A model generated the notes under the pieces. It made no database searches. It saw only the letters and a program-made list of their open reading frames with translations, and was not told the origin of the DNA. 64,000 nt of DNA from an uncultured Prolixibacteraceae bacterium. Its GTDB lineage: Bacteria; Bacteroidota; Bacteroidia; Bacteroidales; Prolixibacteraceae. This document shows positions 46,501-55,461 of this stretch, one piece after another. Location: contig CALGIG010000026.1 of NCBI GenBank assembly GCA_937915865.1, positions 1-64,000 of the forward strand. Reading direction: 5' to 3'. The stretch's first letter is position 1. The number at the start of each line of letters is the position of its first letter. The position numbers were made by a program, and so were the translations under genes.

Positions 46501-47509
46501 CATGCAACAAAACATTTTCGACCGTTTCTATCGCCTGAAAAACGAAAAATTTAGTCGGATACCTGGAAGTGGTATCGGGTTATCGCTTGTAAAAGAACTC
46601 GTTACTTTATGTCAGGGAACAATTGAAGTAATTAGCGATGGTATACATGGAACCTGTTTCTACGTAACTTTACCTTTACTTCCTACCGAAAAATTGGAAG
46701 AAGAAACAGGAACGAAGAAAGAAGAAATTGACTTATCAAAACTGAATTGGGGAGAAAAAGCATCGGTTTTGCTCATCGAAGACGAAGAACCGATGCTGCG
46801 TTTTGTAGCTGACGAACTGAAGAACTACTTTACTGTAAGGGCAGTTGGCTCGGTTGAGAAAGGCTACGAATTACTGAATGAAGAAATGTTCGACTTGATT
46901 ATTTCTGACGTGATGTTGCCCGGTATGACCGGAACCGAGTTTTGCGCTAAACTGAAAGCCGACCCGATGACCAGTCATTTGCCGGTTATCCTTCTCACCG
47001 CCCGCGATTCGGAGGAAGAAATTGTAGAAGGCCTGAAAACTGGAGCCGACGATTACATTACCAAACCATTCCGAATGAATGAGCTGATTGCCCGTTGTTT
47101 CAACCTGATTGAGAACCGCCGCCGCATGAAAGATCGTTTTGCCGATCAGGAGGAAATTGAGGTAAATACGTTTGTACAAAATCAGACCGACCGTATTTAT
47201 CTCGAAAAAGCAATTAAAGTGGTGTACGAAAACCTGGATAATTCGGAGTTCGATGTGCCGCAATTCTGCCAGCTGATGAACAGCAGCAAAACCTTGCTAT
47301 ACTCCAAACTGAAATCACTCACGGGACAGTCGGCAACCGAGTTTGTGCGTAACATTCGACTGAAGGAAGCCAAAAAGTTGCTTCAAAACAACGCGCACCA
47401 ATACACCATTTCCGAAATCAGTTATATGGTAGGTTTTAACGACCCGCTATATTTCTCGCGTTGTTTCCGGAAATACTTCGGTTATCCGCCTTCGGAAGTC
47501 GGGAAATAA
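43553..47509 (+). CDS. Hybrid two-component system sensor/regulator (HTCS)
   Basis: The chain has 1318 residues from TTG 43553; a GTG at 43589 gives MIRILRFIFLLTLILLFQQ and may be the true start. The periplasmic sensor (to about residue 780) is a two-bladed set of propeller repeats (DGNLWIGGHSKLY, NHIWVAQGGTGLFF) ending in a Y_Y_Y domain. One helix near 783-806 crosses the membrane. HisKA (FTDISHELKTPLT, His about 828), HATPase (NLLSNAFKYTPEN, DSGPGIP), a receiver (LLIEDEE, Asp about 1117 in ISDVMLPG) and an AraC-type HTH (about 1250-1315) follow. HTCS proteins normally control nearby polysaccharide-use genes. The GH36 gene at 51-53 kb is the only local candidate. Confidence 0.95.
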   Translation: MRPVQQNSTIFEVIRILRFIFLLTLILLFQQIKAVEPYKPQIANPVLEPWRWTEFPGYDTIRISCVARGNNSDMWMGIGNKATLYDGYRTIQFALDSTTIQSMIFEKDNNLLVATSSGVFRYKEGEFRKILNFKFNSQQNFVSDMNGNAWIGCEFGLLKITPKAIFCLNPEGFFEIAINGSIINTVVSTKSNDYSPNSIHEFHFPVYNLAITKTQKVWMVIDLPDKNLASIELPSHIKTAQDWRFLKVPAIHYSEITGVCEHNNSVLITTGNPNIKLAQYLIQKEKWESIDLKEFGGDNVQTSIIETADGNLWIGGHSKLYSQTHSGWKVYMYPEVSLPLSYLEIYVDKASNMIIYGTNGTLLKLDLSTKSYGTFLGLNFNCNTPDGKLWFTTNTGQIVSGDKDLRYFQKYNVGDGAMDMAMSLYYSKKSGLWAAGSNNRKAAIARYKNGHWNTTTFPDLYLGIAYDGICELGDTALAFPVNGVLELDNTNFKGGFITFNYKKETWHNYPSKVVPQRIPSIGCTSMGNLYFSGNSVTMFDWQKSREIELPAKTLTWTDDIAITPSNHIWVAQGGTGLFFNDGNKWTRFTTFNNLASNMVTNILAENDSTVYVASDKGISFFDGRQFIPQIIHPELNIQRERGFLRKSDDGALWVNQGTREWYLYDFKNTLESPTVFKTTFYKKENYPPKTTISFSDREISSAGNVIITYNGTDFWNQTSAQKLEFSYRLNNSSWSPFTTEKSTVFLDLNPGKYDFEIRSRDIDNNIEPQPAHISFTVLRPVYQRAWFVLTILTFLGIIAWLLIRLYARNKQIHELDQLKLRLFTDISHELKTPLTLISLPLQKLIDKAKKHGDVESNLELIYNNVQRLNNLVNQVVDFRRIEAGKIQMELSPGDLIGQIRTISNYYLPLAHEKNIRFEYNCKLREHWAKYDADKLEKIVVNLLSNAFKYTPENEKVELTVRIDPPGDKLQIWVSDSGPGIPKDMQQNIFDRFYRLKNEKFSRIPGSGIGLSLVKELVTLCQGTIEVISDGIHGTCFYVTLPLLPTEKLEEETGTKKEEIDLSKLNWGEKASVLLIEDEEPMLRFVADELKNYFTVRAVGSVEKGYELLNEEMFDLIISDVMLPGMTGTEFCAKLKADPMTSHLPVILLTARDSEEEIVEGLKTGADDYITKPFRMNELIARCFNLIENRRRMKDRFADQEEIEVNTFVQNQTDRIYLEKAIKVVYENLDNSEFDVPQFCQLMNSSKTLLYSKLKSLTGQSATEFVRNIRLKEAKKLLQNNAHQYTISEISYMVGFNDPLYFSRCFRKYFGYPPSEVGK

Positions 47510-47567
47510 AAATTAACCGAATGTTACTTGCATTCATATTTCTTGATTTTCAGCTTATATTTGCATT

Positions 47568-48722
47568 ATGCGAACCGAAAACGAAATAAAGCAGGAAATT
47601 AAACTGGGCGAAGATTCTTCGCGGCAATTTAAAGTGAAGCTGAACAATCCGACTCACATTGCAGTGGAGATGTGCGCCATGAGTAACAGCTCCGGTGGAA
47701 CCATTTACATTGGCATAAATGACGATTGTTTTGTCGAAGGAATTTCTGCTGAAGAAATTCGCAGGTTCAATACATGGATTGCCGAAGCTGCGAGTCAGTT
47801 AATTCGTCCTGCTATTTATCCAATTACTCAAACTGTTGAAGTTAATGGGAAAATAATCCTTTTAGTCGAGGTGTCAGAAGGAGTTTCCAAACCTTACCAG
47901 GACAATAAAGGTGCTTTTTGGGTAAAAACAGGAAGCGACAAACGAGTAGCTTCTCCACAGGAATTGATGCGTTTATTTCAGCAAAACTCACAACTAACAT
48001 TGGATGAACTAACTACTTCTGCTAATGTTTCTGAATTAAATACCGATAAATTTTCTTCATTTTTTGAAAAGCTAAAAGAACAAAAAATTAAAGATACAGG
48101 TTTGAATATCAACAAACTACTTCAGAATATGAATCTGGCGAAGGATGATAAACTAACCTTAACCGGACTTTTGCTTTTTGGAGAACAAATTGAAATATAC
48201 AAACCATTTTCACTGATTCGCGCAATAAACTTTCCGTCGAATACGATAAGCGATGATTTATACATTGACAGGCGTGACTGCACGGGTTCGCTCGATAAAC
48301 AATTTAAACAAGCCATGTTATTCCTGAAAAATAATTTGGCTTACCGACAGGTTGAACCATCATTTAATAGTCTGGGTATTTTAGAAATTGATGAACGGGT
48401 ATTGGAAGAAGCTTTGGTAAATGCCCTGTTACACCGCGATTACAGCAAAAATGCCGTGATTCGTCTGCTTATTTTCAAAGATCGGATTGAAATCATTAGT
48501 CCGGGAAGTTTGCCAAACCACCTTACCGTCGAAAACATTAAGAACGGCAACTCGGTTATGCGTAATCCTCTGCTGGCATCGTATGGAACCAAAATTTTGC
48601 CTTATTCCGGAATTGGTTCGGGTATTCCGCGAATCATTAAAAACCACCCGGATACTGAATTTATTAATGACAAAGAAGGCGAACAATTTACCATTATCCT
48701 GAAACGGCCAATTCGCTCGTAA
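47568..48722 (+). CDS. AlbA/Schlafen-type ATP-binding regulator
   Basis: The 384 residues begin with a Schlafen AlbA_2 domain (PF04326 type): ESSRQF-like EDSSRQFKVKLNNP, then MSNSSGGTIYIGINDD and GAFWVKTGSDKRVAS. The C-terminal half is an HATPase_c_4 type domain: EEALVNALLHRDYSKNAVIR, then IEIISPGSLP and SGIPRI. Such proteins are annotated as RecG-like or HTH regulators; the biochemical role is unsettled. A TATATTTG box lies 5 bp upstream of the start, too near for an ordinary leader unless the transcript is leaderless. It is followed 24 bp later by the aminopeptidase gene. Confidence 0.85.
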   Translation: MRTENEIKQEIKLGEDSSRQFKVKLNNPTHIAVEMCAMSNSSGGTIYIGINDDCFVEGISAEEIRRFNTWIAEAASQLIRPAIYPITQTVEVNGKIILLVEVSEGVSKPYQDNKGAFWVKTGSDKRVASPQELMRLFQQNSQLTLDELTTSANVSELNTDKFSSFFEKLKEQKIKDTGLNINKLLQNMNLAKDDKLTLTGLLLFGEQIEIYKPFSLIRAINFPSNTISDDLYIDRRDCTGSLDKQFKQAMLFLKNNLAYRQVEPSFNSLGILEIDERVLEEALVNALLHRDYSKNAVIRLLIFKDRIEIISPGSLPNHLTVENIKNGNSVMRNPLLASYGTKILPYSGIGSGIPRIIKNHPDTEFINDKEGEQFTIILKRPIRS

Positions 48723-48745
48723 AACATACCAAACAATCAAATTAA

Positions 48746-51265
48746 ATGAGATCAATACTGCTGGCAATGATGTTGGCAACGCTATATTGTTGTCAAAGTA
48801 CCCAATCTCCCATCGAAAAAGGTGTTTCTCAGGAACTTGCCCGACAACGAAAAACTGCTATTTCGAATATTCAATACGATTTGAATTTTGCGATTCCGGC
48901 TCAAATCTCTGAAAGAATAACCGGTAGCGAAACGATTACTTTTGATCTGAATTCGGCAAATTCTGATTTACAGCTCGATTTTAAGGGCGACACAACCTCG
49001 AAATATTCCATCACAGCAAACGGGTTTCAATTTGAAACAATCCTTCAAAACGGACATTTGGCTGTGGACAAATCGCTTTTGCGTTTAGGAAAAAATGAGT
49101 TAAAACTGAGCTACACTTGCCCCGATTGGTCGCTCAACCGAAACCCTAAATTTTTATATACATTGTTTGTTCCCGACCGCGCTTCAACAGCATTTCCTTG
49201 TTTCGACCAGCCCAATTTAAAGGCAGAATTTAAATTGCATTTAACCGTTCCGGTTGAGTGGAAAGCTGTTGCCAATGGACCACCCGAAAAAGAAACGGTT
49301 TCAGCAGCTTCAAAATCGCTCGACTTTAAACTTACCAAACCTCTTCCAACCTACCTGTTTGCATTTAGCGCCGGAAAGTTTGACACGATAAGCCAAACCC
49401 GTAATGGCAGAACGGTAGTTTTGTATCATCGGGAAAAAGCCGATGATTTGAAAAACAATGCTGATTCGGTTTTTTCACTGGTATTTCACTCAATTAAATG
49501 GTGCGAAAATTATACACAAATCCCCTACCCGTTCGATAAATACGATTTGGTAGCTATTCCCTCGTTTCAATACAGCGGCATGGAACATCCAGGAGCCATA
49601 CTTTACCGGGCTTCGAGCCTATTTTTGGATGCACAGCCCACGCAGCAACAATTACTGAAACGGGCAAACCTGATAGCTCACGAAACAGCACACATCTGGT
49701 TTGGCGATTTGGTTACCATGCCCTGGTTCGACGAGGTTTGGCTCAAAGAAGTTTATGCCAATTTCATTGCCGACAAGGTAGTTACGCCCATGTTTCCGGC
49801 TTTCAACTTCGATCTACAATTTTTACTGGCCCATTACGATGCAGCTTATTCGGTCGACCGAACTTTTGGAGCTAATCCAATTGCACAAAAGCTTGCCAAC
49901 ATGAAAGATGCCGGAAGTTTGTACGGCTCAATCATTTACCATAAAGCGCCGATTGTGATGCGGATGCTGGAACAAAAAACCGGTGAAAAAGAATTGCAGC
50001 GCGGACTTCAGCAATATCTCTCGCAAAATAAATACGACAATGCGGGCTGGAAAGACCTGATTTCGATTTTAAGTGACGGAAAGAATGAAAAACTAGTACA
50101 ATGGTCAGATATATGGGTAAACCAGGCCGAACGCCCGCACCTGAAAGCAAAAGTTGCCGGAAAAGATCTGGTCATTGAGCAATTCGATCCTTCAGGAAAA
50201 AACCGGGTTTGGCCGCAGGAACTGGACATAATTTATTCGGAACATGGCCAAATAACAAACGCAGTAATCAGTCTGGAATCAGCAAAAATTGAACTAAAAA
50301 ATAAATTGTTGGCAACTCCTGACTGGCTTTACATGAACGCTAAGGGAAAAACCTATGGGTTTGTTGAACTCGATACAATGTCGGCTAACTATTTCCTGAA
50401 TCATTTTTCGTCGTTGAAGGACGATTTGCTGAGGGCATCGGTTTTAACAGATATAACTGAAAACATGTATGAAGGAAAAATAAAGCCGCTGACTTTTGTA
50501 AAAATGCTTGTTAAGGAATTAACGACAGAAATCAATAGTATGATTTTTGAACGGATGCTGAGCTACCTCGAATACTGTTTCGCTTATAAATCGACTTCGG
50601 ATGAACAAAAAGCCTTACAGGAAAAACTTGAAACTGTGCTTTGGAGTGAATATGCCAAACGAAAAGCCCAGCAAACTGCGCTCATCAACAGCATTATTCG
50701 AATTTCGGCAAGTAATGAATCGCTGGCCAAACTCGAAGATTGTTTGAATCATCCGGAAAGCGACAAAGACATTAAACTGAGCGCCGACCAGCAAACGGAA
50801 CTGGCTTACCAACTGGCACTGAAACAGCCTTCAAAAGCAATGGAAATACTCGATAAACAGGAAAACCGCATTGCCAATCCCGATAAAAAAGCGCAATTCA
50901 GGTTTGTACGTCAGAGTTTAAATCCAGATAAAGCTGATCGCGACAAATTTTTTACATCGCTACTCCAGGAAGAAAACCGCGAACACGAGCCGTGGGTGGA
51001 ACAGGCGATGGCTTTTCTGAATCACCCAATCCGACAAAATGAAGCGCTGGAATATATTCGTCCGGCTTTAGACAAACTTCAGGAAATACAACGTACCGGC
51101 GATATTTTCTTCCCCAAAAACTGGCTTGACGCTTTGCTGAAAGGACATTCAAGCAAGGAAGCTGCTATTATTGTCAAGCGATTTCTGAATGAACATCCCG
51201 ATTATCCGGAAAGTTTGAAATTGAAGATTTTACAGTCGGCTGATCATTTATTGAAACAAAATTAA
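48746..51265 (+). CDS. M1-family aminopeptidase, lipoprotein
   Basis: The 839 residues start with a lipoprotein-type signal (ILLAMMLATLYCCQS). The M1 catalytic domain has the exopeptidase motif variant YSGMEHPGAI (usual GAMEN region) and HETAHIWFGDLVTMPWF with the second Glu in WLKEVYANFIAD, an HEXXH-x18-E zinc site near residues 312-335. A long helical C-terminal domain follows, as in the PepN type. It removes N-terminal residues from peptides outside the cytoplasm. With the DPP-IV and M64 peptidases nearby it suggests a peptide-degrading habit. Confidence 0.93.
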   Translation: MRSILLAMMLATLYCCQSTQSPIEKGVSQELARQRKTAISNIQYDLNFAIPAQISERITGSETITFDLNSANSDLQLDFKGDTTSKYSITANGFQFETILQNGHLAVDKSLLRLGKNELKLSYTCPDWSLNRNPKFLYTLFVPDRASTAFPCFDQPNLKAEFKLHLTVPVEWKAVANGPPEKETVSAASKSLDFKLTKPLPTYLFAFSAGKFDTISQTRNGRTVVLYHREKADDLKNNADSVFSLVFHSIKWCENYTQIPYPFDKYDLVAIPSFQYSGMEHPGAILYRASSLFLDAQPTQQQLLKRANLIAHETAHIWFGDLVTMPWFDEVWLKEVYANFIADKVVTPMFPAFNFDLQFLLAHYDAAYSVDRTFGANPIAQKLANMKDAGSLYGSIIYHKAPIVMRMLEQKTGEKELQRGLQQYLSQNKYDNAGWKDLISILSDGKNEKLVQWSDIWVNQAERPHLKAKVAGKDLVIEQFDPSGKNRVWPQELDIIYSEHGQITNAVISLESAKIELKNKLLATPDWLYMNAKGKTYGFVELDTMSANYFLNHFSSLKDDLLRASVLTDITENMYEGKIKPLTFVKMLVKELTTEINSMIFERMLSYLEYCFAYKSTSDEQKALQEKLETVLWSEYAKRKAQQTALINSIIRISASNESLAKLEDCLNHPESDKDIKLSADQQTELAYQLALKQPSKAMEILDKQENRIANPDKKAQFRFVRQSLNPDKADRDKFFTSLLQEENREHEPWVEQAMAFLNHPIRQNEALEYIRPALDKLQEIQRTGDIFFPKNWLDALLKGHSSKEAAIIVKRFLNEHPDYPESLKLKILQSADHLLKQN

Positions 51266-51267
51266 AT

Positions 51268-51302
51268 TAGTGAGCGGGTGACTTTGAGTCACCCGCTCAC
51301 TA
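51268..51302. terminator. Bidirectional hairpin, 16-bp stem
   Basis: TAGTGAGCGGGTGACT (51268-51283) pairs with AGTCACCCGCTCACTA (51287-51302) around TTG. It lies between convergent genes and has no T-run, but the stem is strong. Confidence 0.8.
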
Positions 51303-51324
51303 GCAGCTCTATAGCAATTCCAAA

Positions 51325-53517
51325 CTATTTTACTTCAGTAATTTCAATTACAGCGCTGGTTAGTTCGCTGTTGTTGGGCAACGAAAGGCCAACTTTCATC
51401 AAATAGTCGCCCGAATACGTTTTTCCGTTGGGGAATCCTCCGGGGCCAAACATTCCGAAACCACGACCATTACTTTTCATTTTATTGATTTCCTCTACCT
51501 TATAAATTTTGTCAGAATCCAATCCCTGCAAACGCACCGGATAAAACTGGTTCATCGTACGCGGATGAAGCGCGAATGAGAAAAGTACCGATTTCGATTG
51601 ATCTTTGCTCACATACATTAAAACAGCACGTTCCTGTTCGTAAGGCGAAATCAAACGGTATAAATCGCCACTCCAGATCAGGCTTTTCAGCCGGTTGTAA
51701 TTCTGAACTGCTGCTTTGCTGAATTCAAGTTCATCCGGAGTCATTTCATTCACGCGAATGTCGTAACCCATTTTGCCCATCATGGCCACATCTGTCCGGT
51801 ATTTCAGCGACTGTTTTCCCATAGAAGTAATATGGTTGCACGAAGTTATACTTGGGAAAAAATATGAATAACCCCATTGAATCATCACACGCTCGGCTGC
51901 GTCGGTATTGTCGCTGGGCCAAAACTCGGTGAAATATTTGAGTGCGCCATAGTCGGCACGGCCACCACCACCAGAACAAAGCATAATAGGCAATTTGGGG
52001 TATTTGGCCCGAACACGTTCCATTACTTTGTAAAAACTACGGACGTACTCAATTTGTACATGCGACTGATTTTCTTTCAGATAAGGAGAATAAGTATTGG
52101 TCATCATACGGTTGCAATCCCATTTAATGAAAGCAATGTTCGGATTCTTAGTCATCATTTCGTCAACCACGCCAAATACAAAATCCTGAACTTTCGGGTT
52201 GGTTAAATCCAATACCAGTTGATTGCGGTAATAATGTTCGTCGCGGTTAGGCAGCTTCAAAATCCAGTCGGGATGCTTTTCGTAAAGCTCGCTTTTCGGA
52301 TTCACCATTTCTGGTTCAATCCATATCCCAAATTTCACGCCTTTGGCTTCGGCTTGCTGCACAAGGTAACCAATTCCGTGTGGCAATTTGGTTTTGGTTT
52401 CCTGCCAATCGCCCAATCCGGCGCGGTCGTTCGAGCGTGGGTATTTGTTCCCGAACCAGCCGTCGTCGAGCAAAAATACATCAACGCCCAGTTCTTTAGC
52501 GCTACCAAAAAGCTCGGTAAGTTTATCCTCGTTGAAATCGAAATAAGTAGCTTCCCAGTTATTCAATAGCGTTAAACGGGTTCCGTTTCCATCAAGCACA
52601 CCATAATTTCGGGCCCAGTGGTGCAGGTTACGGGTGGCTAAACCTTTTCCTTCCTTGCTGTAAGTGAATATAAATTCCGGAGTAACGAAATTTTCGTTCG
52701 GCTTTAAATGATATTCCGAAGCAAACGGATTGATGCCTGAAACTACCCGAAGCGAATTTGAATTATCTATTTCAAACAACATCTGGAAACTACCTGTCCA
52801 CCCAAGATTTGCTGCTATAACCTCACCTGAAGTTTCGGTTGCAGGCTGATTTTTGGAAAGCATAAACAAAGGAAACTCGTACATATTGGCACGTGTTCCC
52901 AGCTTACTGTCAATAATCTTAATCCCACTGGTCAGCTGGCTTTCTTCCATGCGCATTTCTTTCGCCCAGTCGCCATGAAACTGTGTGAGAAAATACTTTT
53001 CAGCATCGAAGTGCAACATAGCCGATGCAAAGTTGGTCATTATTACAGGCTCTTTTTCCTGATGCTTAATTTCAGTCCAGGTTTTAAATACATTTTCAGC
53101 CTTGAAAGCCACAATACTCAGCTTTACTTCAACCGGATATTTAGGATCATTCAACACAATAGAAGTGGTTGTCACGTTGCCATTGTCAACCGTTGAATCA
53201 TCAGCGTAAAGCAATTCGAGCGAAGGATTGCCATCGTTGTGCAGCATTTTGATGGCAGGTTCGAACAAGTTATCAGTTCCCGAAGGCACATAAGCCTCGT
53301 TTCGTGGACTCATCGACTGGTATTCGTCAGTCGATTTCAATTTTTCGCCCAAATAAAGCTGGTAAAGTTTCTGATTGGAGCCAACCGCATAAACTAATGC
53401 AGAATTTGCAGTTTCGATTTTGATCAACTTTTTAATTTCAAGTGGCCGTCCGCCTGGTTGAGCGAATGTAAAAACAGCCAGAAATGAAAAAAGTAATACA
53501 AGAATTTTTTTTCTCAT
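51325..53517 (-). CDS. GH36-family alpha-galactosidase, exported
   Basis: The 730 residues have a signal peptide (ILVLLFSFLAVFTFAQ). An N-terminal beta-sandwich is followed by the barrel: VFLLDDGWFGNKYPRSNDR, then KFGIWIEPEMVNP, then AFIKWDCNR with the nucleophile Asp near residue 468, and FWPSDNTDAAERV with the acid/base Asp near 535. These motifs are diagnostic of GH36. It releases terminal alpha-galactose from oligosaccharides, here in the periplasm. No SusC/SusD pair or other glycosidase is adjacent. Confidence 0.94.
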   Translation of the reverse strand: MRKKILVLLFSFLAVFTFAQPGGRPLEIKKLIKIETANSALVYAVGSNQKLYQLYLGEKLKSTDEYQSMSPRNEAYVPSGTDNLFEPAIKMLHNDGNPSLELLYADDSTVDNGNVTTTSIVLNDPKYPVEVKLSIVAFKAENVFKTWTEIKHQEKEPVIMTNFASAMLHFDAEKYFLTQFHGDWAKEMRMEESQLTSGIKIIDSKLGTRANMYEFPLFMLSKNQPATETSGEVIAANLGWTGSFQMLFEIDNSNSLRVVSGINPFASEYHLKPNENFVTPEFIFTYSKEGKGLATRNLHHWARNYGVLDGNGTRLTLLNNWEATYFDFNEDKLTELFGSAKELGVDVFLLDDGWFGNKYPRSNDRAGLGDWQETKTKLPHGIGYLVQQAEAKGVKFGIWIEPEMVNPKSELYEKHPDWILKLPNRDEHYYRNQLVLDLTNPKVQDFVFGVVDEMMTKNPNIAFIKWDCNRMMTNTYSPYLKENQSHVQIEYVRSFYKVMERVRAKYPKLPIMLCSGGGGRADYGALKYFTEFWPSDNTDAAERVMIQWGYSYFFPSITSCNHITSMGKQSLKYRTDVAMMGKMGYDIRVNEMTPDELEFSKAAVQNYNRLKSLIWSGDLYRLISPYEQERAVLMYVSKDQSKSVLFSFALHPRTMNQFYPVRLQGLDSDKIYKVEEINKMKSNGRGFGMFGPGGFPNGKTYSGDYLMKVGLSLPNNSELTSAVIEITEVK

Positions 53518-53636
53518 GATTGGTTACAGTTTAGGATTAATATTTGGCAATTTAAGCAGACCGGAGCCTTGTTTCCTATGTTGTCGAAAAATTGTTGCAA
53601 AATTTTCCGGTTCCAGATTTTGATAACAAGGTTGTA

Positions 53637-53664
53637 CAAATCTACCACAATAAAAATAATGCAA
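53637..53664 (-). promoter_or_regulatory. Candidate Bacteroidota promoter for the GH36 gene
   Basis: Read on the minus strand, TTG (53662-53664) and TAGATTTG (53637-53644) are 17 bp apart, close to the usual spacing. The leader would be about 110 nt. Confidence 0.4.
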
Positions 53665-53801
53665 GGAAATGATCAGAAAAAATACTCTGGAAGTTTGGCA
53701 ATTTTTTATCGACAGTTAGGAATATTTTCACGCAAATAATTGTTTACACATTGTGCAATTTCATTAATTGAAAGCATTAATTTTATAAAAACATCTCCAC
53801 A

Positions 53802-54539
53802 ATGAAATTCAAAGCATTTCACAAATTGTCGTATGGTTTATACCTTGTTGCATCCGAATACCAGGGGAAAAAAACGGGATACATTGCCAATACTGTTTTT
53901 CAGGTGACTTCAACGCCTCCGCAAATAGCCATTTCGTGCCATAAAGACAATTTCTCGACAAAAGTTATTCTCAATTCAGGTGTGTTTTCAATATCAGTCC
54001 TGAAAAAGGAAGTGAACATGAAAATTATTGGCGATTTTGGATTTATGTCGTCTGGCGAAATAAACAAATTCAGTGGAATCAATTATCTGAAAGGTATTTC
54101 GGGTTCACCTGTTGTTATCGATAGTTCTATCGCATGGTTCGATTGTAAGGTTGTTAAATCAATAGACCTTGGTACGCATTACCTGATAATTGGCGAAGTA
54201 CTTGATTCAGATATTATTTCGGATGACGAACCACTCACCTATCAGTATTACCGCGAAAAATATAAAATGTTCTCGCCAAAGAACTCGCCTACTTTTATCG
54301 AAAAATCAAAACTTGAAGAAGAGATTCAAACCATTATTGTAGAAGATAAAGGTGCAGATACCGATGTAACCTATTTTGATGGGCAACGATACGTATGTGC
54401 AATTTGCGGTTTTGTTTACGACCCCGGAGAAGGAGACCCAACACTTGGAATACCCGCTGGTACATCATTCGAAGAACTTCCGGAAGACTATCGGTGCCCT
54501 ATTTGTAATGCCGGGAAAGAATATTTTAAGGAGGAATAA
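53802..54539 (+). CDS. Flavin reductase-rubredoxin fusion protein
   Basis: The 245 residues combine a flavin reductase-like FMN-binding domain (residues 1-160: SYGLYLVAS, FQVTSTPPQIAISCHKDN, FSISVL) with a C-terminal rubredoxin (about 190-245) having both iron knuckles, YVCAICGFVYDP and YRCPICNAGKE. This matches high-molecular-weight rubredoxins (Hrb type) of anaerobes, which pass electrons from NAD(P)H to flavodiiron proteins for oxygen or NO removal. No flavodiiron gene is adjacent. The predicted protein is cytosolic. It fits a microaerobic lifestyle together with the cbb3 oxidase. Confidence 0.92.
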   Translation: MKFKAFHKLSYGLYLVASEYQGKKTGYIANTVFQVTSTPPQIAISCHKDNFSTKVILNSGVFSISVLKKEVNMKIIGDFGFMSSGEINKFSGINYLKGISGSPVVIDSSIAWFDCKVVKSIDLGTHYLIIGEVLDSDIISDDEPLTYQYYREKYKMFSPKNSPTFIEKSKLEEEIQTIIVEDKGADTDVTYFDGQRYVCAICGFVYDPGEGDPTLGIPAGTSFEELPEDYRCPICNAGKEYFKEE

Positions 54540-54656
54540 TCATTGCATTCAAATCGTTAAAGAAACATGAAAATTCACTTTTCAATAGTCGAAATTCTGT
54601 TTTGACGCAATTTTTAACCTATTTTGGCAGATATGTTCCAATAAAAACAGGCGAGA

Positions 54657-55349
54657 ATGTTACGAATTCATTGTTTTCAACATGTTCATTACGAAGATTT
54701 AGGGTGTATTACCCAATGGTGTGAAATGAATAATCATCTGGTTACCTACACCCGGTTCTACGAGGAGAATTCCATACCTGAAATTGACAACTACGATTGG
54801 CTAATCGTTATGGGTGGGCCAATGGGGATTTACGATGAGGAAGAATTTCACTGGCTAAAAGCCGAAAAGCAAGCTATTAAACTAGCCATTGATGCCGAAA
54901 AGACTGTTTTGGGAATTTGTCTTGGTTCTCAATTAATTGCTGATGTTTTGGGAGCTAATGTATTTCCCAATCACGAAAAAGAAATTGGTTGGTTCGATAT
55001 TCGGTTAACACCTTCGGGCCAATCTGCCCCGCTATTTACAAAGTTAGGGACACAACTAAAAGTATTTCATTGGCACGGCGATACATTTAATCTCCCGGAA
55101 GGAGCAATACATCTCGCTGAATCAACTGCTTGTAAAAACCAGGCATACCTGTTTAACGAAAAAGTGCTTGGCCTTCAATTCCATTTTGAAGTTACAATGC
55201 AAAGTTTGGAACTTATGTTACTAAATGGCAAAAACGAACTTGTTCAGGCGCAATTTATTCAAAATGAACATGAAATACTTGGTAACACTGGTTTTATTCA
55301 GGAAAACAACAATAGAATGTTCAATATCCTCGACTTTTTGGCTCAGTAA
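54657..55349 (+). CDS. Class I glutamine amidotransferase-like protein
   Basis: The 230 residues form a stand-alone GATase1 domain: DWLIVMGGPMGIYDEE, the nucleophile elbow GICLGSQLIA (Cys88), and LQFHFEVT carrying the His and Glu of the triad. Stand-alone members include GMP-synthase-like and gamma-glutamyl peptide hydrolases; specificity cannot be read here. It lies about 110 bp before aguB, so a link to polyamine metabolism (a PuuD-like gamma-glutamyl hydrolase role) is possible but unproven. Confidence 0.88.
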   Translation: MLRIHCFQHVHYEDLGCITQWCEMNNHLVTYTRFYEENSIPEIDNYDWLIVMGGPMGIYDEEEFHWLKAEKQAIKLAIDAEKTVLGICLGSQLIADVLGANVFPNHEKEIGWFDIRLTPSGQSAPLFTKLGTQLKVFHWHGDTFNLPEGAIHLAESTACKNQAYLFNEKVLGLQFHFEVTMQSLELMLLNGKNELVQAQFIQNEHEILGNTGFIQENNNRMFNILDFLAQ

Positions 55350-55461
55350 AAAAACGTTAAAACTAATTCATAGTGAAAATTAGTTTACTGATTTAGAACC
55401 CGGCGAGAAGGTAAGCATTTGGATGATTTAACTATTTTTGCCACACAAATATTGAAGCACC

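Noticed and set aside
47556..47563. TATATTTG as promoter of the AlbA/Schlafen-type gene
   Set aside because: It would place the transcript start at the ATG itself and no -33 box is at the right distance.
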